Source: Aphanomyces cochlioides
Taxonomy: Eukaryota > Oomycota > Saprolegniomycetes > Saprolegniales > Verrucalvaceae
Assembly (NCBI GenBank): GCA_019828595.1
Contig: JAHQRK010000006.1
Location: 186,001 to 250,000 of the forward strand
DNA: 64,000 nt
Reading direction: 5' to 3'
Position numbers and translations under genes: made by a program. Position 1 is the stretch's first letter, and each line of letters begins with the position of its first letter. This document shows, in pieces, positions 23,188 through 37,820 of the stretch. The notes beneath the pieces are model-generated. The model was not told the origin of the DNA and did not search any database. It saw nothing but the letters and a program-made list of their open reading frames with translations.

Positions 23188-24312
23188 ATGGACTCCTCAT
23201 TGAAGACAGCCGAGATGCTTCAACTCTACAAGTGGCTGATTGGTCGCATGCAATTATCAAAGGGCTCTGCCATTCTTGTACTTGAGGCGTGTGCTGTGCT
23301 ACCACCAGAGAGACCAATTATTCCTGAATCTAGCTTTACATTGGACTTGTCGGATACTGACTGTCGTTTGACTTATCGTTTCGACAGACGTGGCATTTTT
23401 GTATTGCATCACTTGTTGAAGATTCCTGCTGTATTCATTACTCCTGGTGGTGATCGTGTTTGTGGTATCGAAGCTCTGTGTATACTACTTAGACGCCTAC
23501 GATTTCCAACTACGTATTACGACATGATGCAAATACATGGGCGATCTCGTGAACAACTGTGTCGTGTCTTCAATTCCTTGCTTCATACGATTTATTCAAA
23601 TTGGCATCATACGATCTACTTTCAACTGGACATTGTGAGAGATCGAATTGCTCAATACGTCAGTGCAATTCGCAACAAAGGTTGCCCGTTGAGTAATATT
23701 TGGGCATTCCCTGATGGCACGAAGGTGTCCACATGTAGACCAACTGCGCATAGGAATCAAAGACACACGGATGGCAGCAATCTGAACCTTCAAAAGACAG
23801 TCTATTCTGGTCATAAGCGCGTTCACTGTTTGAATTATCAGGGGCTTACAACTCCTGACGGCTTGTGCATCCACTTTTATGGTCCAATTGAGGGTTGTCG
23901 TCATGATATGACTCTGCTTCGCCGCAGCAAACTGTTGGAATATTTCTCAAACAACTCTCACGTGTTCAGTGGATATTGTATATACGGTGATCCCGCTTAT
24001 GCAGTGTCAAAATGGATTATCAGTGGCTATAAAGGATCTACATTGGATACTTATCAACGTGATTTCAACAAAGCCATGAGCTCTGTCCGTCAGAGAGTCG
24101 AATGGAACTTTGGTCGCATGAAGAGCCTGTGGAAATTCTGCTCAACTAAAATCACAGCAAAAGATAATGCTTTCAAGCGTTGGTAAGGTTGTGATCGTCT
24201 CAATGTTTCTGACAAATTGTCATTGTTGCTACAACCGAGGAAACCAAGTATCAATGTACTTTGGCTTGACCCCTCCAACGTTGCATGAGTATTTGAATAC
24301 GAATGAAGTAGT
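23188..24312 (+). pseudogene. PIF/Harbinger DDE transposase, frameshifted near its end
   Basis: Intact for 332 codons to 24186, then continues in another frame (TNCHCCYNRGNQVSMYFGL) to about 24312. The catalytic triad is visible: Asp in WAFPDGTKVSTCR, Asp in YCIYGDPAYAVSKW, and Glu in QRVEWNFGRMKSLW. The N-terminus has the helical VCGIEALCILLRRLRF block typical of the family. A single frameshift near 24180 truncates the last ~40 residues. Confidence 0.8.
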
Positions 24313-25300
24313 CATAGACATATAGACTTAACAATCAATAAAGTCCAATCGATCCAAAACCCTTTAACAGCAAAGTCTACTTTCTATCAATCAGTATCTT
24401 GAGTAAGCTCTCGAACTTTGCGCCTTCAAACTTTGCAAGCTGAATACGATACACTCTATCGAGAGGCCATCTCACCTTGGTCATTGCTCTCGGCTTGCGG
24501 TTTGCTTTTCTCTCGTCAAAGTCAAGAGACCGTTGTTGAATTTCTGAGTTAAAGGAGGAGAATTTTCCAAACAAAAATGGTGATTGCAAGCGTTCTAGCT
24601 TGGCTAGTGTACTCGAGTTTGAGAGTGCAAAAACAAACGAGATGCAACAAAAGCAATAGGAACTTGACAAAGTGCAGCCTGGGTCAGGAATACAATAACG
24701 CTCTCGTCAAAGGAGCGCTATTGTATTTCTGATCCAGACTCCACTTTCTCAAACTCCACTTGTTCTTCTTGCATTTAGTCTGTTTTCATGCTCTAAAGGA
24801 CGTGGACACTAGCCAAGCTGGAAAGCATACCTTGGCCCCTTTTCTTTAGAGAACTGAAATCACAGCAAACGATAACATTCGTAAACGTTGGCTAGAGAGT
24901 AGTCTTCTGAATGTTTATGACAAATTGTCACTATTTCTACAGCGAACATATCTAAATATCACTGAACTTTGGCTTGGCTCCGATAGTACTTGGGTATTTG
25001 AATTTAAACCTGATAGTCATTGACATTAAGAGTAAGCATGTAGTACAGTTCATTCAATTCTAAAGATCGATAACAACAGTGTCTACTTTTTATCGATCAA
25101 TATTTTGAGTAAACTCTCGAACTTGGCGCTTTCAAGCTTTGCAAGCTCAATACGATGCATTCGCTCGGCGTTAGCCATTTCAGCTTGGTGATTGCGCTCC
25201 GCTTTACGCTCTCCACGCTCTGCTCTTCTTTCGTCACGGTCAAGCGAGCGTTGTTATATTTCGGACTCAAGCTTCAATTTTTCAAATTCCAATTGCTTTT
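24146..25300. repeat. diverged internal tandem duplication of transposon cargo ends
   Basis: Segments 24146-24660 and 24853-25300 both run from the transposase 3' end through an intergenic spacer into the 3' end of the minus-strand Myb-like gene (shared GAAATCACAGCAAA, ATTGTCA, CTCGAACTT blocks). Divergence is considerable, so the duplication is old. Confidence 0.65.
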
Positions 25301-25824
25301 GTTGCATCTCGTTTGTTTTTGCACTCTCAAACTCAAGGACACTAGCCAAGCTAGAACGCTTGCCGTCACCACTCTTGTTTGGAGAATTCTCCTCCAATTT
25401 TCTTTTGTTGTGCGTATTCATCGCACTGTCTCTCAGTAGTTGACTAACGTAGTCAGATTTTTCTTTTTCGGTCTTCTCTTTTTCAGTCTTTGCTAGAGAC
25501 TCAGCTTTCATGTCATCTATGATAGATGAGATGTCATCCAAAAGAGTATGACGTTCCAATTCTTCCTCAGATACACCAGAGAGAGTCTTGGACTCAGCGT
25601 TGAATGCTCTGTGCTCATCGACGAGAGAGATGAAGCGATTCTGGACTTTTTTGCCGTTCAACTTCGCGATCAAAGCCTTCACTAAGCATAATGTTTGAGG
25701 CAAGCGTTTCCCAGGCCTTAGTGACTTGGCCCTTCTCTGCTGCAAATGGCAAGTCACCAGCCACTTGACGGAGTAGTGCAATGTCTTCCTCCTTCGACCA
25801 TTTGCGACGCTTTTGAGTCGACAT
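25083..25824 (-). pseudogene. Myb/SANT-like transposon protein with frameshift and stop
   Basis: Starts MSTQKRRKWSKEEDIALLRQ, a Myb/SANT DNA-binding helix set, shifts frame near 25660, then continues NRFISLVDEHRAF and a long charged coiled coil. An in-frame TAA near 25254 is followed by more coding-like sequence (RIELAKLESAKFESLLKILI) to 25083. In Harbinger elements this protein binds the ends and brings the transposase into the nucleus. Confidence 0.7.
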
Positions 25825-26400
25825 GGCGAGTGATGTTGAACAATGCGAGTCACCTTTCAACTACCAATCATATGCACTATTTTATACGGCAAGTTTCCCG
25901 TAAAATCGATGAATTCCGTGGGAAGAAAAATACGTTTTCAAAGTCTTCCCGTAAAAATATCAATACAAAGAGGATATTTTGACGGGAATGGGAATGGATG
26001 ACTTTCGAAATCTCCCTAATGTCTAAGTGACAGAGCTCACGCGTTGCCTAAAGGATGAACTCGTGGTCGCATTTCAAGATATTCAACCGCGAGCTGCCAT
26101 TCATGTCCTCGTCATTCCAAAGCAACACATTCAAAACACATCTGAGCTCACAAAATCCCACATCGTCTTGGTGGAATATATGGTCCAAGTGGGGAAGACT
26201 ATGCTAGCCCACCAAGTCGACCAACTTCAGCTGAAATCCCCTCGGAAAGACCGTAAGGACGCCTCTTCTTCGATCCTCTCTAACTTCTTACACAAGTATT
26301 TTTGGCTTCCACCAAGCGCCACACAATTCCGTCGACCATTTGCATCTCCACTGCATCGTGCCGCCATTTACAAAGTGGTGGAAGCGATATCGGTACTCTG

Positions 26401-26843
26401 AATCATCCTGAGTTGGCCATCTCATCAGTGCAGCCTCGTTGGTTAACCAACTCAATCAATATTGCTAAACCAAACGACTAGTCATCCACATTCGTTGCGC
26501 CGACAAGGAGTCAGGGGGATATGGCTCTCTCTACTGGTAGACAAACACCTCCAAGGCAGTCATGCCTTTCAATCCGCCCAAAGTCTACAAAATGATGCAA
26601 CAATCGACGCGAAATTGGCTGTCGACTCCATATCACAATGCTCAAATGACTGCATTGTTGACATTTGAGCGTTGTGAAATTATTTTGCTGTCCACACAAC
26701 TCCATTGACCACTGCATCGTGTCGCCATTGATAAAGCGGCAAATGCGACATCGGTCCTCTGCGGAATCGTCCTGGGAGGGTCATTTGATCCTTCATTACT
26801 CCATCAACTTGAACACTCTACGACGAATGCACGATGGAATCGA
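26401..26843. other. spacer with a third decayed HIT 3'-end copy
   Basis: A plus-strand stretch at about 26697-26795 resembles the HIT triad region and downstream sequence (CTGCATCGTG, CGATATCGGTACTCTG-like, GAATCGTCCTG). It is heavily decayed. No other gene is seen before the receptor-kinase gene. Confidence 0.4.
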
Positions 26844-30273
<3,430 letters not shown>

Positions 30274-30940
30274 GCTCGAGGAAACGCTTTACTCCAAGAT
30301 GACAAACTGACGTGCGGTTTCATGAGGGTTTCAACCTGCGCTGTCATCATAGAAAGGCTGTCATGGTCAGAGAGCTCCATGGGATGAACCAAGGCCGTCT
30401 TCCTCGCGGTACGATCCAACGCTCGCCCGATGTCGTGTCGCCAGTGCGTCGAGTATTCCTGTCGACGTTGGTGGTGAATCCTCATGGCCTTTCAGGAGTT
30501 GGTGCTCGGCATTGACGTCTTGCATTGTCACATTAGAGCAATAAGACTTCAATTGCTTTGCTCTCGCCGCTCTTAGCTCTCCAAAGATTACGTCGATCGC
30601 TTAGAAGAGGGAATGTAGCCTCGTATCTTGGGCGAGCTTCCTCGTCCGTCAAGCAAAGGAAACATCGATGCATATGATAGAAAGAAAGTCTACGAGGTAC
30701 TGTACTACTCTGGAACAAAATATAAGGAATTATTCACAAAATATAAGGAAATGATGACGAAATATAAGTATTTTCAGTGAATTTTCGGCCATCAGCTCAT
30801 TGCATGAACAGCTCATTAGATGGCTCATGATAGAAGTAGCTGAAACTATCTTTGTTGCGTGAAGTTCTTTCTTGAGCAACAGTAGATGCTTTATGTAAAG
30901 ACTTTTGTATACTATACAAATATTGATATGTTGTCTACAT
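30274..30940. other. upstream region of the receptor-kinase gene
   Basis: The first ~250 bp have overlapping open frames on both strands without family features; an unrecognised 5' exon is possible. Around 30718-30775 the unit AAATATAAGGA is repeated three times. AT-rich thereafter. Confidence 0.4.
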
Positions 30941-30943
30941 TTC

Positions 30944-31728
30944 GACGGCTATTAATTAATACTACCTCTGTTCCGCTATTTTTGCACCTCAAAATTCAGT
31001 TCGAAACAAACACTTGAAATGAGTATGGAATGTTGCAATTCGAATCTAAAAATCAAATTAAATTACACCAGTGCAGCAAATCTGACGACCCTCTATATAA
31101 TGATGTTATGCATTGCGTGACTGATGTCGTCAAGGTCATGAGCAGTGAGAGAGTCGACTGCGACTCGGCCAAGAAATCCACACATTTCATCAAGCCTCTG
31201 CTCTTCTTCAAGCCGTTGCTCCATGGCCAATATTGCGTCTTCGTGATTAAGTTCATCGTCGGTGCTTCGAGGAGGTTTAAAGTTGTTGTCGCCGTTGCTT
31301 TCAATGCAAGCAATCATGACTCTCTGCAGAGTCATGAATGTCTTATCTAGCGTAGATGGCGACAGAACCTCGAAAGCTTCATCAACGGCTACAACCAATT
31401 CATCGACGCTGGTGCAAACTCGCTCGTGTTGCAACGCTTGTATAGCATTGAAAAAGCCGAGATCGAGTACGTTCAGGTCAGGAGATTGTGCAGGCTGATT
31501 AACGAGGCGAATATCCCAACCGTCATCATATCCAGCGGCAAGAACTTGTGGATCGCGAGGGGAAACGTGGGCTTGGCGTTGTCTTGTTGGATATAAATTG
31601 TGCAACCTTCACTGGCCAAAGGATTTACCCAACGCTGCTTGATCGCCGGAATGACTTTGGAGACAAGAAATTCTTGATAGACGTCCTTTGAAACGGATAA
31701 CGGAGTGGTGACAGGGGTTCTAGCAGGT
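30944..31728 (-). mobile_element. Tc1/mariner-like element, 3' part only
   Basis: The minus-strand transposase C-terminal half (31093-31728) has IYIQQDNAK (second catalytic Asp region) and NQPAQSPDLNVLDLGFFNAI (third catalytic residue region), with a frameshift just after QQDNAK. The end near 30960 carries TACTACCTCTGT, shared with the element at 63281. The N-terminal half is cut off at 31728, where a duplicated block begins. Confidence 0.8.
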
Positions 31729-31877
31729 TTCTTCGCACACCTTCTTGTCGTGCGACGAGATGTAGACCTTGGCGCCGTTGCGGACAAATCCTTTGGCCAT
31801 CATCTTGCCAATGCCGCGCGAGCCGCCCATGATGAGCAGACTTGGCCATCCACGCCAAAGAGTTGGTTGATTTCCAT
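31729..31877 (-). pseudogene. SDR (short-chain dehydrogenase) N-terminal fragment
   Basis: Begins MEINQLFGVDGQVC, then after a frameshift continues LIMGGSRGIGKMMAKGFV, the Rossmann GxxxGIG cofactor motif, and NGAKVYISSHD. It ends at the block border after ~50 codons. Same fragment as at 51729. Confidence 0.75.
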
Positions 31878-32030
31878 CTTGTTACCAAATGAAGAAATCG
31901 ACGGATCAGCCAAAAAGGCAAAGTGCACCCCTAGCCCTAAGTTTACTCGAACAGTGGATGGCTTCCAAAACCTTCGCAAACGCAATTTGCTACTGTTCAC
32001 AAATGAGACATTTTTCAAATAAAAATACAA

Positions 32031-32075
32031 TTCGCAAATTGCTCAGACAAAAAAACAGTCTCAGCAATTTGCGAA
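32031..32075. repeat. 18-bp inverted repeat, 9-nt loop
   Basis: TTCGCAAATTGCTCAGAC (32031-32048) pairs with 32058-32075 with one mismatch around an A-rich loop. Sub-terminal in transposon B; the same hairpin occurs at 51531-51575. Could be a transposase or helper binding site. Confidence 0.7.
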
Positions 32076-32159
32076 ATGCGAGCAAAAGACCTTTCTAAAC
32101 GAGTACAAATTTGTGCGGTTTTTTGTGAGTGGATATAAGTCGTCCATTTCGTGATTGAG

Positions 32160-32982
32160 ATGACCAAGGATCGAGAAAAGGGGTGGTGCAGCGTCTCTGT
32201 CCATCTATTGCTGGATCAAATCGAGCAGATATTGCCCGCTGGGCAATTAGAGTGGGCCAAAGTTGAAGAGGCCTACAACCGTGCGGCAAGCCAGCTCCCT
32301 TCACGAGATGTTGATGCACTCAAGCGAAAGTTTGCTCTTCTGAAGAACCACCCGAAGAAAACTGGTGAGCCTGATTGCCCCTCGGACGTGCGTCATGCAA
32401 AGCGCTTATTTACCGACATTGAAAATCGAATGTCAACGCTTTGCATGACGCAATTTGAATCGGAGAAAGGTACACGAGGATATGCAATGAATTCAATGAT
32501 CCAATTCTTTAGAGGATGACAGCAAGGCAAGAGACAAAGAAAACGAAGAAGAGATCAATATAAATCAAGAAATAAATGTTGTTTCACAGGAAAAACCAAA
32601 TCGAAGTGGCCTGAATCATAGTGAACTCAGCGAGCTCAGCCAAATCCTTGGAAAAAGAAAGCAGCCATCGACTTCAGGCTCGTCGTATGTTGCCAAAACA
32701 CGACAATCCTTGAACAAATTCATTGAAAGTGCCGCTTCAGCAGACACCAAAGCAACCACAGATCTCATGACTGTATTCATGATGATGGATGTACGAGCGG
32801 CTGAGCGAGAGGAAAGACGATATGAGCGTGAGCTGCAGTGGCGCATGGAACAATCTGCTCGAGAGGCGAAGCTCATTGAAGACCGACGCAAGGAAGACGA
32901 TGAACGAAGAAAGCGTGAAGATCGACGAGAAGAATTACAGCTGATGATGTTAACAAAGTTCATGGAAAGACACTCGTCGTAA
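32160..32982 (+). CDS. DUF6818-like transposon-associated protein (copy 1)
   Basis: Exons 32160-32469 and 32513-32982 (43-nt intron) encode 259 residues. The N-terminal ~110 residues (LLLDQIEQILPAGQLEWAKV; RDVDALKRKFALLKNHPKKT) match my memory of the Myb-like DUF6818 domain abundant in oomycete genomes. The C-terminal half is a highly charged coiled coil (AAEREERRYERELQWRMEQS). Its identical twin at 50624-51446 sits in transposon B beside a transposase, so it is probably the DNA-binding partner of that transposase. Here the transposase is missing. Confidence 0.65.
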
Positions 32983-33322
32983 ATTTAGGCATATGTGATT
33001 TGATAAGTTGCATAATATATGGATTTTGAAGCCGAATTTTCTACTAAATAGATCAGTTCAATTCCTATTTAGATCAAAAACTAGTTTAAAACACGTAGTG
33101 ATCTAATTAGGATATAAATTTTAGGACTTACACAAAAGCAACAGAAATTGAATTAAAATGCCATTTCATATATCGAAATTATATGAAATTATATCTTTTT
33201 ATTCGAAGTGTGCAGAGGTTAAGTACTTCCAGAGGCCAAATTAAGGACAGATTAGGAGTCTACACGATTGATAAGGACAATTTTGAGATACAATTTTGAC
33301 TATTTTAGACATCAAATACGTT

Positions 33323-33808
33323 GAATGTCATTAGACCGGAATGTTGTTGCCCACACCTTCCTTTGGTGTGCCACGAAAAACACATTTCCCAAACAATCTA
33401 GTGAAAAGATAGTTTACTCGAACATTCAAAAACAATTTATTTAACGGAACGCTCCTGAAAACACAATTCTGACAAGAAACACGCAAATTTACAGCTGTTA
33501 AAAAAGTAGGTTTCAAATCTCATCAACAAAAAACATAAGGATACTATGCCAAAAAAACATGTGTCGTAAGGCCACTGGCCTTACATTTTCCATTTTCAGA
33601 CAATAAAAATTTCAGGTTATTTTGACGAAAAAATGACGACACGATTGACGACGGGGAACAGAAAACGTGAGGCTGTCAGCCTTACAAAAATGGCATCCAA
33701 TGAGATGCGTCGGATTTGTTTAATTCTCGGCCAATCAAGAGTAAATTCACGAAAGTGCAGTCGTAGTTCAGTCGAGATTTAAGCAGACACCCCTCAAGAC
33801 AAAACACA
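33323..33808. other. 5' flank of the Crypton gene
   Basis: AT-rich. Contains CGCTCCTGAAAACACAA near 33446, resembling a motif downstream of the Crypton at about 36094. No gene. Confidence 0.45.
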
Positions 33809-35572
33809 ATGAGTTTGTTTACGATAGAACAAGCTCGTCACAATCGCATTGCAAGCGACACACGCAAAAGCTACAAGTCTGGGGTAAACCAGGTCATAAA
33901 GTGGTCGATACTACAGGGAAAAGAGGATCTTTTGATGCCGTGTCCGCTGAACAACGACGAGAGGACACTGAACTTAAATCTCTTCACTTATCACCATTTC
34001 CTCCAGTTCTTAGTGTGGACAGTGAATCACAAGTCCGTCGAAGTTTCTACTCTCAACGGATATCGCAGTGCCATTCGTAGTTTGTACAAGGATCAAAGGA
34101 TCTCTCTGCCAGATGAATTTGGTGAAGATATTCGTGAGGTATTTTCAGGTATCACATTAAAAGATATATTAAAAATTTAAGTTAATCTCTAGGCCTCCGT
34201 CGAGCAAAGGCTCACGAGCTACAGTCTGGCGACAAGGGCTTCACTGGGAAGCGACCTCTTACCTTTTCCAATTTTGAGAAGTTGGCCATGGATACCATGC
34301 TTATGTTTGATGGCGGTTTCACGCATTTGTTTCTTGTCCTCTCTTGGAACTTGATGAGTCGCTCAAAGAGCACAGAAACAATAAGGTTAGCTGGTGTCTG
34401 CACAAAGATTTTTGATAGAATGTAGATTTGAACACATTTCATGTGAAGACGACAGCATCGGGGTTGTTTTCCACAAGACAAAGACCTCACAAGAAGGTAT
34501 TTTGTAGTTAGATAACTTCATGCATAATTAGTATAGGGACGAAAAACAAAGACCCACGACTTTTGCTACTCGAATCCTTTCAACCCTCAAGTTTGTTTGT
34601 TTCTTGCTTTAGGCATCTACCTCGCTTGCAACAGTCACATTGAGCCAAAGCAGCTCTTTCCTGGCTCAAAACAAAAAGTAGATTTCATTCAATATTTAGT
34701 TTATTCATGAGATGTAGGATCGATTTGGGAAGAGCTTGAAAAAACTTCTTCAGATTTGGGGCCTAGTGGATGTGGCGGACAATAAAGCGCCGAAAGATAT
34801 CGGTACCCACTCCATCCGCAAGGGGGCAGCGACATTTGTTTCCTCTGGAAGCACCGGTGGCCCCTCCATAGTAAGTGTCTGTCTCCGGCGTGGGTGGTCG
34901 CTTGGTAACGTCATGGAACGCTACTTCCGCTACGAAGCAGCGGGCGATCAGTTTACAGGTAGAGTCGTTGCGGGTCTGCCCGTCAATAGTGCTGACTTTG
35001 CTATTCTTCCCCCACACTTTCTTGATCCAAACGACGTCACTGTGATTGAAATGGTCAAATCCATGTTCCCCACACTACATAGTGTGCCTCATTTGGCTGG
35101 TGTTTTGAAACTAGCTCTAGCTAGCCTTGTCTATCATCGAAGTTTCCTTGCGAGCCAGCTACCTCCAAACCATGCATTATTCTCTACCCCTGTATTTACA
35201 AACTACCTTGCTCGTGAACAGTTAAAGTCCAAAATTCCATGCAAGTTTGAGTCTCAATGCATGCGAGCAAGTGGGATTCCACCTCACGTTGAGGTCTACA
35301 AGAAGCTCGAATCGAACCAAACCAGCATTTTGGCCTTACCCAACATAATTCTGGATGGCGTTCGCTCAATCATTGAAGAAAGTTCACTTGCGTCGGGCAA
35401 TATCACCCGCGATTTCTTGGAATCAACATTGTCAAATGTAATTTCCATCTTATTGGTAACAAACAAGACGGCGACGCCACAAGTTGACCATCCACAGTCT
35501 CAATCAGCGTCGACAGTTGTTCATACTTGGGGTGGTGGCTTAATCCGCCGTCAAAGACTATACTCGTCTTGA
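33809..35572 (+). CDS. Crypton-type tyrosine recombinase
   Basis: Exons 33809-34148, 34193-34385, 34426-34496, 34537-34677 and 34718-35572. The N-terminal core-binding domain reads TRKSYKSGVNQVIKWSI. The catalytic half has Arg in NLMSRSKSTETIR, a His-x-x-Arg box in IGTHSIRKGAATF, and Tyr in GWSLGNVMERYFRYEAAGDQ, the Crypton signature. Junctions fit in phase except that exon 4 starts one base off, so a small indel may disable it. After the TGA at 35572 the same frame stays open ~50 codons to 35731 (DDEDILGASSG), so the stop may be a late nonsense change. Cryptons move as DNA circles through site-specific recombination. Confidence 0.82.
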
Positions 35573-36392
35573 TACGAAGTCGATGACGAAGACATCCTTG
35601 GCGCGAGCTCTGGACACAAAAATTTCGACGAAAACTTTGAAAATGTGCGGTTGTTGCCAGCCAGATTGAACCGGGCTGACTATGATCTCGTTTGCCTTCG
35701 AGTTGGTATTGAGTACCGCTTGGTTCTATGATTTATTCAAGTTACGTCAGCAAAAGAGCATGGACTCAAACTGAAGCATTATAAAGACTTTGCTACGAAT
35801 TTTGCGCGTGAATTGGATCTCACCATATACGGGATTGAAATATATTTTTCAATTCCTAGTAATGTGACCGACTTTTGTATCCCAAGGACGAAGATTTTCT
35901 GGGAGTATAAACAAATGGTTTGTTGGAGACAGCGTTCAGAAATGGGGAGCAATAAAAACGAAAGAGGCGGTCAAGATATTGAAGTTCACTAAATCAGATT
36001 AAAGAAGTAGAGAATATCACGAACGATATCACGGAGGAATATGACATTATGTTGGTGCGTGGTTTGTGGGAAATGTTTTTGACGTATATTGGGGCGTTCC
36101 TGAAAACACAAATTTTGTGCGTTATAAATGTATTTTATCAGTAAAAATGTATAAAGTTGATCATCCGGCACCTGAAAATCAAATGCACAAATTTGCTCCA
36201 TCTGCCGTCGAGGATTCCTTTCATCTTCGCTTGACCGACGATGGAAGGCGAAGGCGGGATAGAAGAATTCCAAGAGTAAGCCTAGTGAACCCACGTCTGA
36301 GTCCCTGGGCAATTCCTCCTTAACCTGGTGAAAAGATTCCAGTGAGACTTGTCTGCGTGGAGAATTTGTGATTTGCGCACACGCACATTTTT
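35573..36392. other. Crypton 3' region
   Basis: Continues the recombinase frame to 35731, then AT-rich DNA. CGTTCCTGAAAACACAAATT near 36094 resembles the sequence near 33446, so the two could be flanking repeats of the element. No other gene. Confidence 0.4.
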
Positions 36393-37416
36393 TTACAGTC
36401 GGAGGTCCACGTCCAACAAAAAATGAATTGTCGATGGAAATCGTAGTGCCAGCGGCCCTACGTGATTAATTTGTCCAATCATACTGAGTCTTGTAGATGA
36501 TTGGATATAAGACTTCAAGCCGACATAGATTGCATTTCGAAAATCGACAAGGCAAGGAAGATGGTACTGCCTCTCGTTGATCACAAACGGATGGTAAGCT
36601 CGATCATTGATATCTATGTTACTATTTCATATTCTAGGAGGGCCTCTATGTAGCCAACACGAAGGATATGAAGTTGTAGTGACACCGAATGAAGAATGGT
36701 TTGGTCTTTTTCTCTTCGCCATGGAAACGGCGGGCATTTGGACATCTCTCTGGAAACTATGCTGCGTGGTAAGTTGTTCAAATATACATGGTGACGATTT
36801 ATGATTTTACAGGCATTTATCATTGAGTTTGTGGAGGAATTTGCTGGTGCTTGTTCCGCTTTCTGTGCTTTAATGGTCGTGAAAACGCCGGCTCTGTTGA
36901 CTCCCGCAACAATCGAACAAGCGTGGATATCTTGCGCTGTGCATCTCGACGCTGTCGGCCCTTTTCCGTACTTCCCCAAATTGAATCAAGCAAGCCTTTG
37001 GCCACAAAGAGAGCGCTCGATACATCCGCTTCCGTCGACATGGATCTCAGCTTAGAACCAGTAGATCTTTCATAGAAATCAATCATCCTAGACATCAAAA
37101 ACTCCCAATTGTAGAAATCGTTCTTTTTCTTCTTTGTAGCAAGGTCCAATGTAGATAGTGCACAATACGGAGGCAATCTTTTCCCAGGATTGGCAATAGT
37201 GGTCCTTTCAGTAGACCCCATCACATTGACAGTAAGGCCACTTCCCTTGCTGTTCTTGATTTGTTGAATGAAATCCAAATTCGACAATCCAACCAGTCAG
37301 TGAGGGATTGTTCAGGTCATTGGCTATGCCGTAGGCCACACGAATGAAATCCTTTCCACCTTTGTCAAAAGTCACTCTCGCGATACATCGACTTGTAAAA
37401 AATCTTTTGCCTTTAG
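36393..37416 (-). pseudogene. C-terminal part of a CRN-type NTPase gene, cut off by an LTR element
   Basis: Reads in several frames. Just inside the LTR border a frame gives KGGKDFIRVAYGIANDLNN, then shifts to GLTVNVMGSTERTTIANPG and DFYNWEFLMSRMIDFYERS. A last block (about 36393-36584) reads HLPCLVDFRNAIYVGLKSY. The upstream half lies on the other side of the LTR element at 42615-43810, same strand. Effector-class gene; described as broken, with at least two frame changes. Confidence 0.6.
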
Positions 37417-37660
37417 TGTAACTGGGCGCAGAGGATGACAGTCGCGTGTGAACTGCGACTGAAGTGTAAGAGTGAATTAAAGTTAAAGCAACCTAAGTCT
37501 CATTCCTGTCTTGTTTCTCGTTGGCTATAGCACAGCCTCACTAGGAGCTTCAACTTCTGTGGCCTCCCAAGGCCAGTCGTTCACTAAGCAGAGCGCGGGG
37601 AACCGCTACTGCAGGGCACCCGGCCAATGCGCAGACCCTGCCAGACATGGCACGGTTACA
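37417..37660 (-). repeat. 3' LTR (244 bp)
   Basis: Near-identical to the LTR at 42353 apart from scattered substitutions and an ~18-bp indel near the end, which means the insertion is not brand new. Bounded by TGTAAC and GTTACA. Confidence 0.9.
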
Positions 37661-37820
37661 TCCTCCCACACTTAGGGCGAAAGCCCGTTAGATTGCGGGG
37701 ATACCTTTCTCACCAGAGGCAATCTTTTCACAGTCCCGTTTGAACTGGGACTTGTTGTTCATTCTGAATCAACTGTCACATGGCTCTCGCTGAGCCAACT
37801 TGGTCACTCCGAACAGGAGT

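Larger units (their letters stand above)
23016..26017. mobile_element. PIF/Harbinger element C (3.0 kb) in a HIT-gene intron
   Basis: Inverted ends start AGGGAGATTTCGAA (23016) and finish TTCGAAATCTCCCT (26017), flanked by the 3-bp duplication AAT (23013-23015; 26018-26020). It carries the two-gene cargo of the superfamily, a DDE_4 transposase on the plus strand and a Myb/SANT-like protein on the minus strand. The 3' ends of both genes are duplicated inside the element (24146-24660 and 24853-25300), a diverged tandem copy. Confidence 0.85.
22934..26400 (+). pseudogene. second HIT-family gene, first intron filled by a transposon
   Basis: Exon 1 (22934-22993, CVFCNPIDPGLILYQ) ends at a GTACGT donor; exon 2 starts at 26054 (DELVVAFQDIQPRAAIHVLV) after a TAAAG acceptor. 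Between them lies a complete 3.0-kb Harbinger element. Removing the element and one TSD copy leaves a 55-nt intron, the normal size in this genome. Exon 2 continues without the intron present in copy 1. The triad segment HLHLHC (near 26341) is out of frame, so the 3' half is decayed. Confidence 0.75.
31729..33322. repeat. 1.59-kb segment, inverted copy of 50284-51877
   Basis: All encoded frames are identical and mirror coordinates sum to 83606 throughout, so no indels separate the copies. It contains the right end of transposon B (31957-33322) plus ~228 bp of its flank with an SDR gene fragment. Because flank is copied too, this is a segmental duplication and not a new insertion. Confidence 0.9.

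Noticed and set aside
31729..31877. Functional short-chain dehydrogenase
   Set aside because: Only the cofactor loop is present, with a frameshift, and the rest lies in separate broken pieces.
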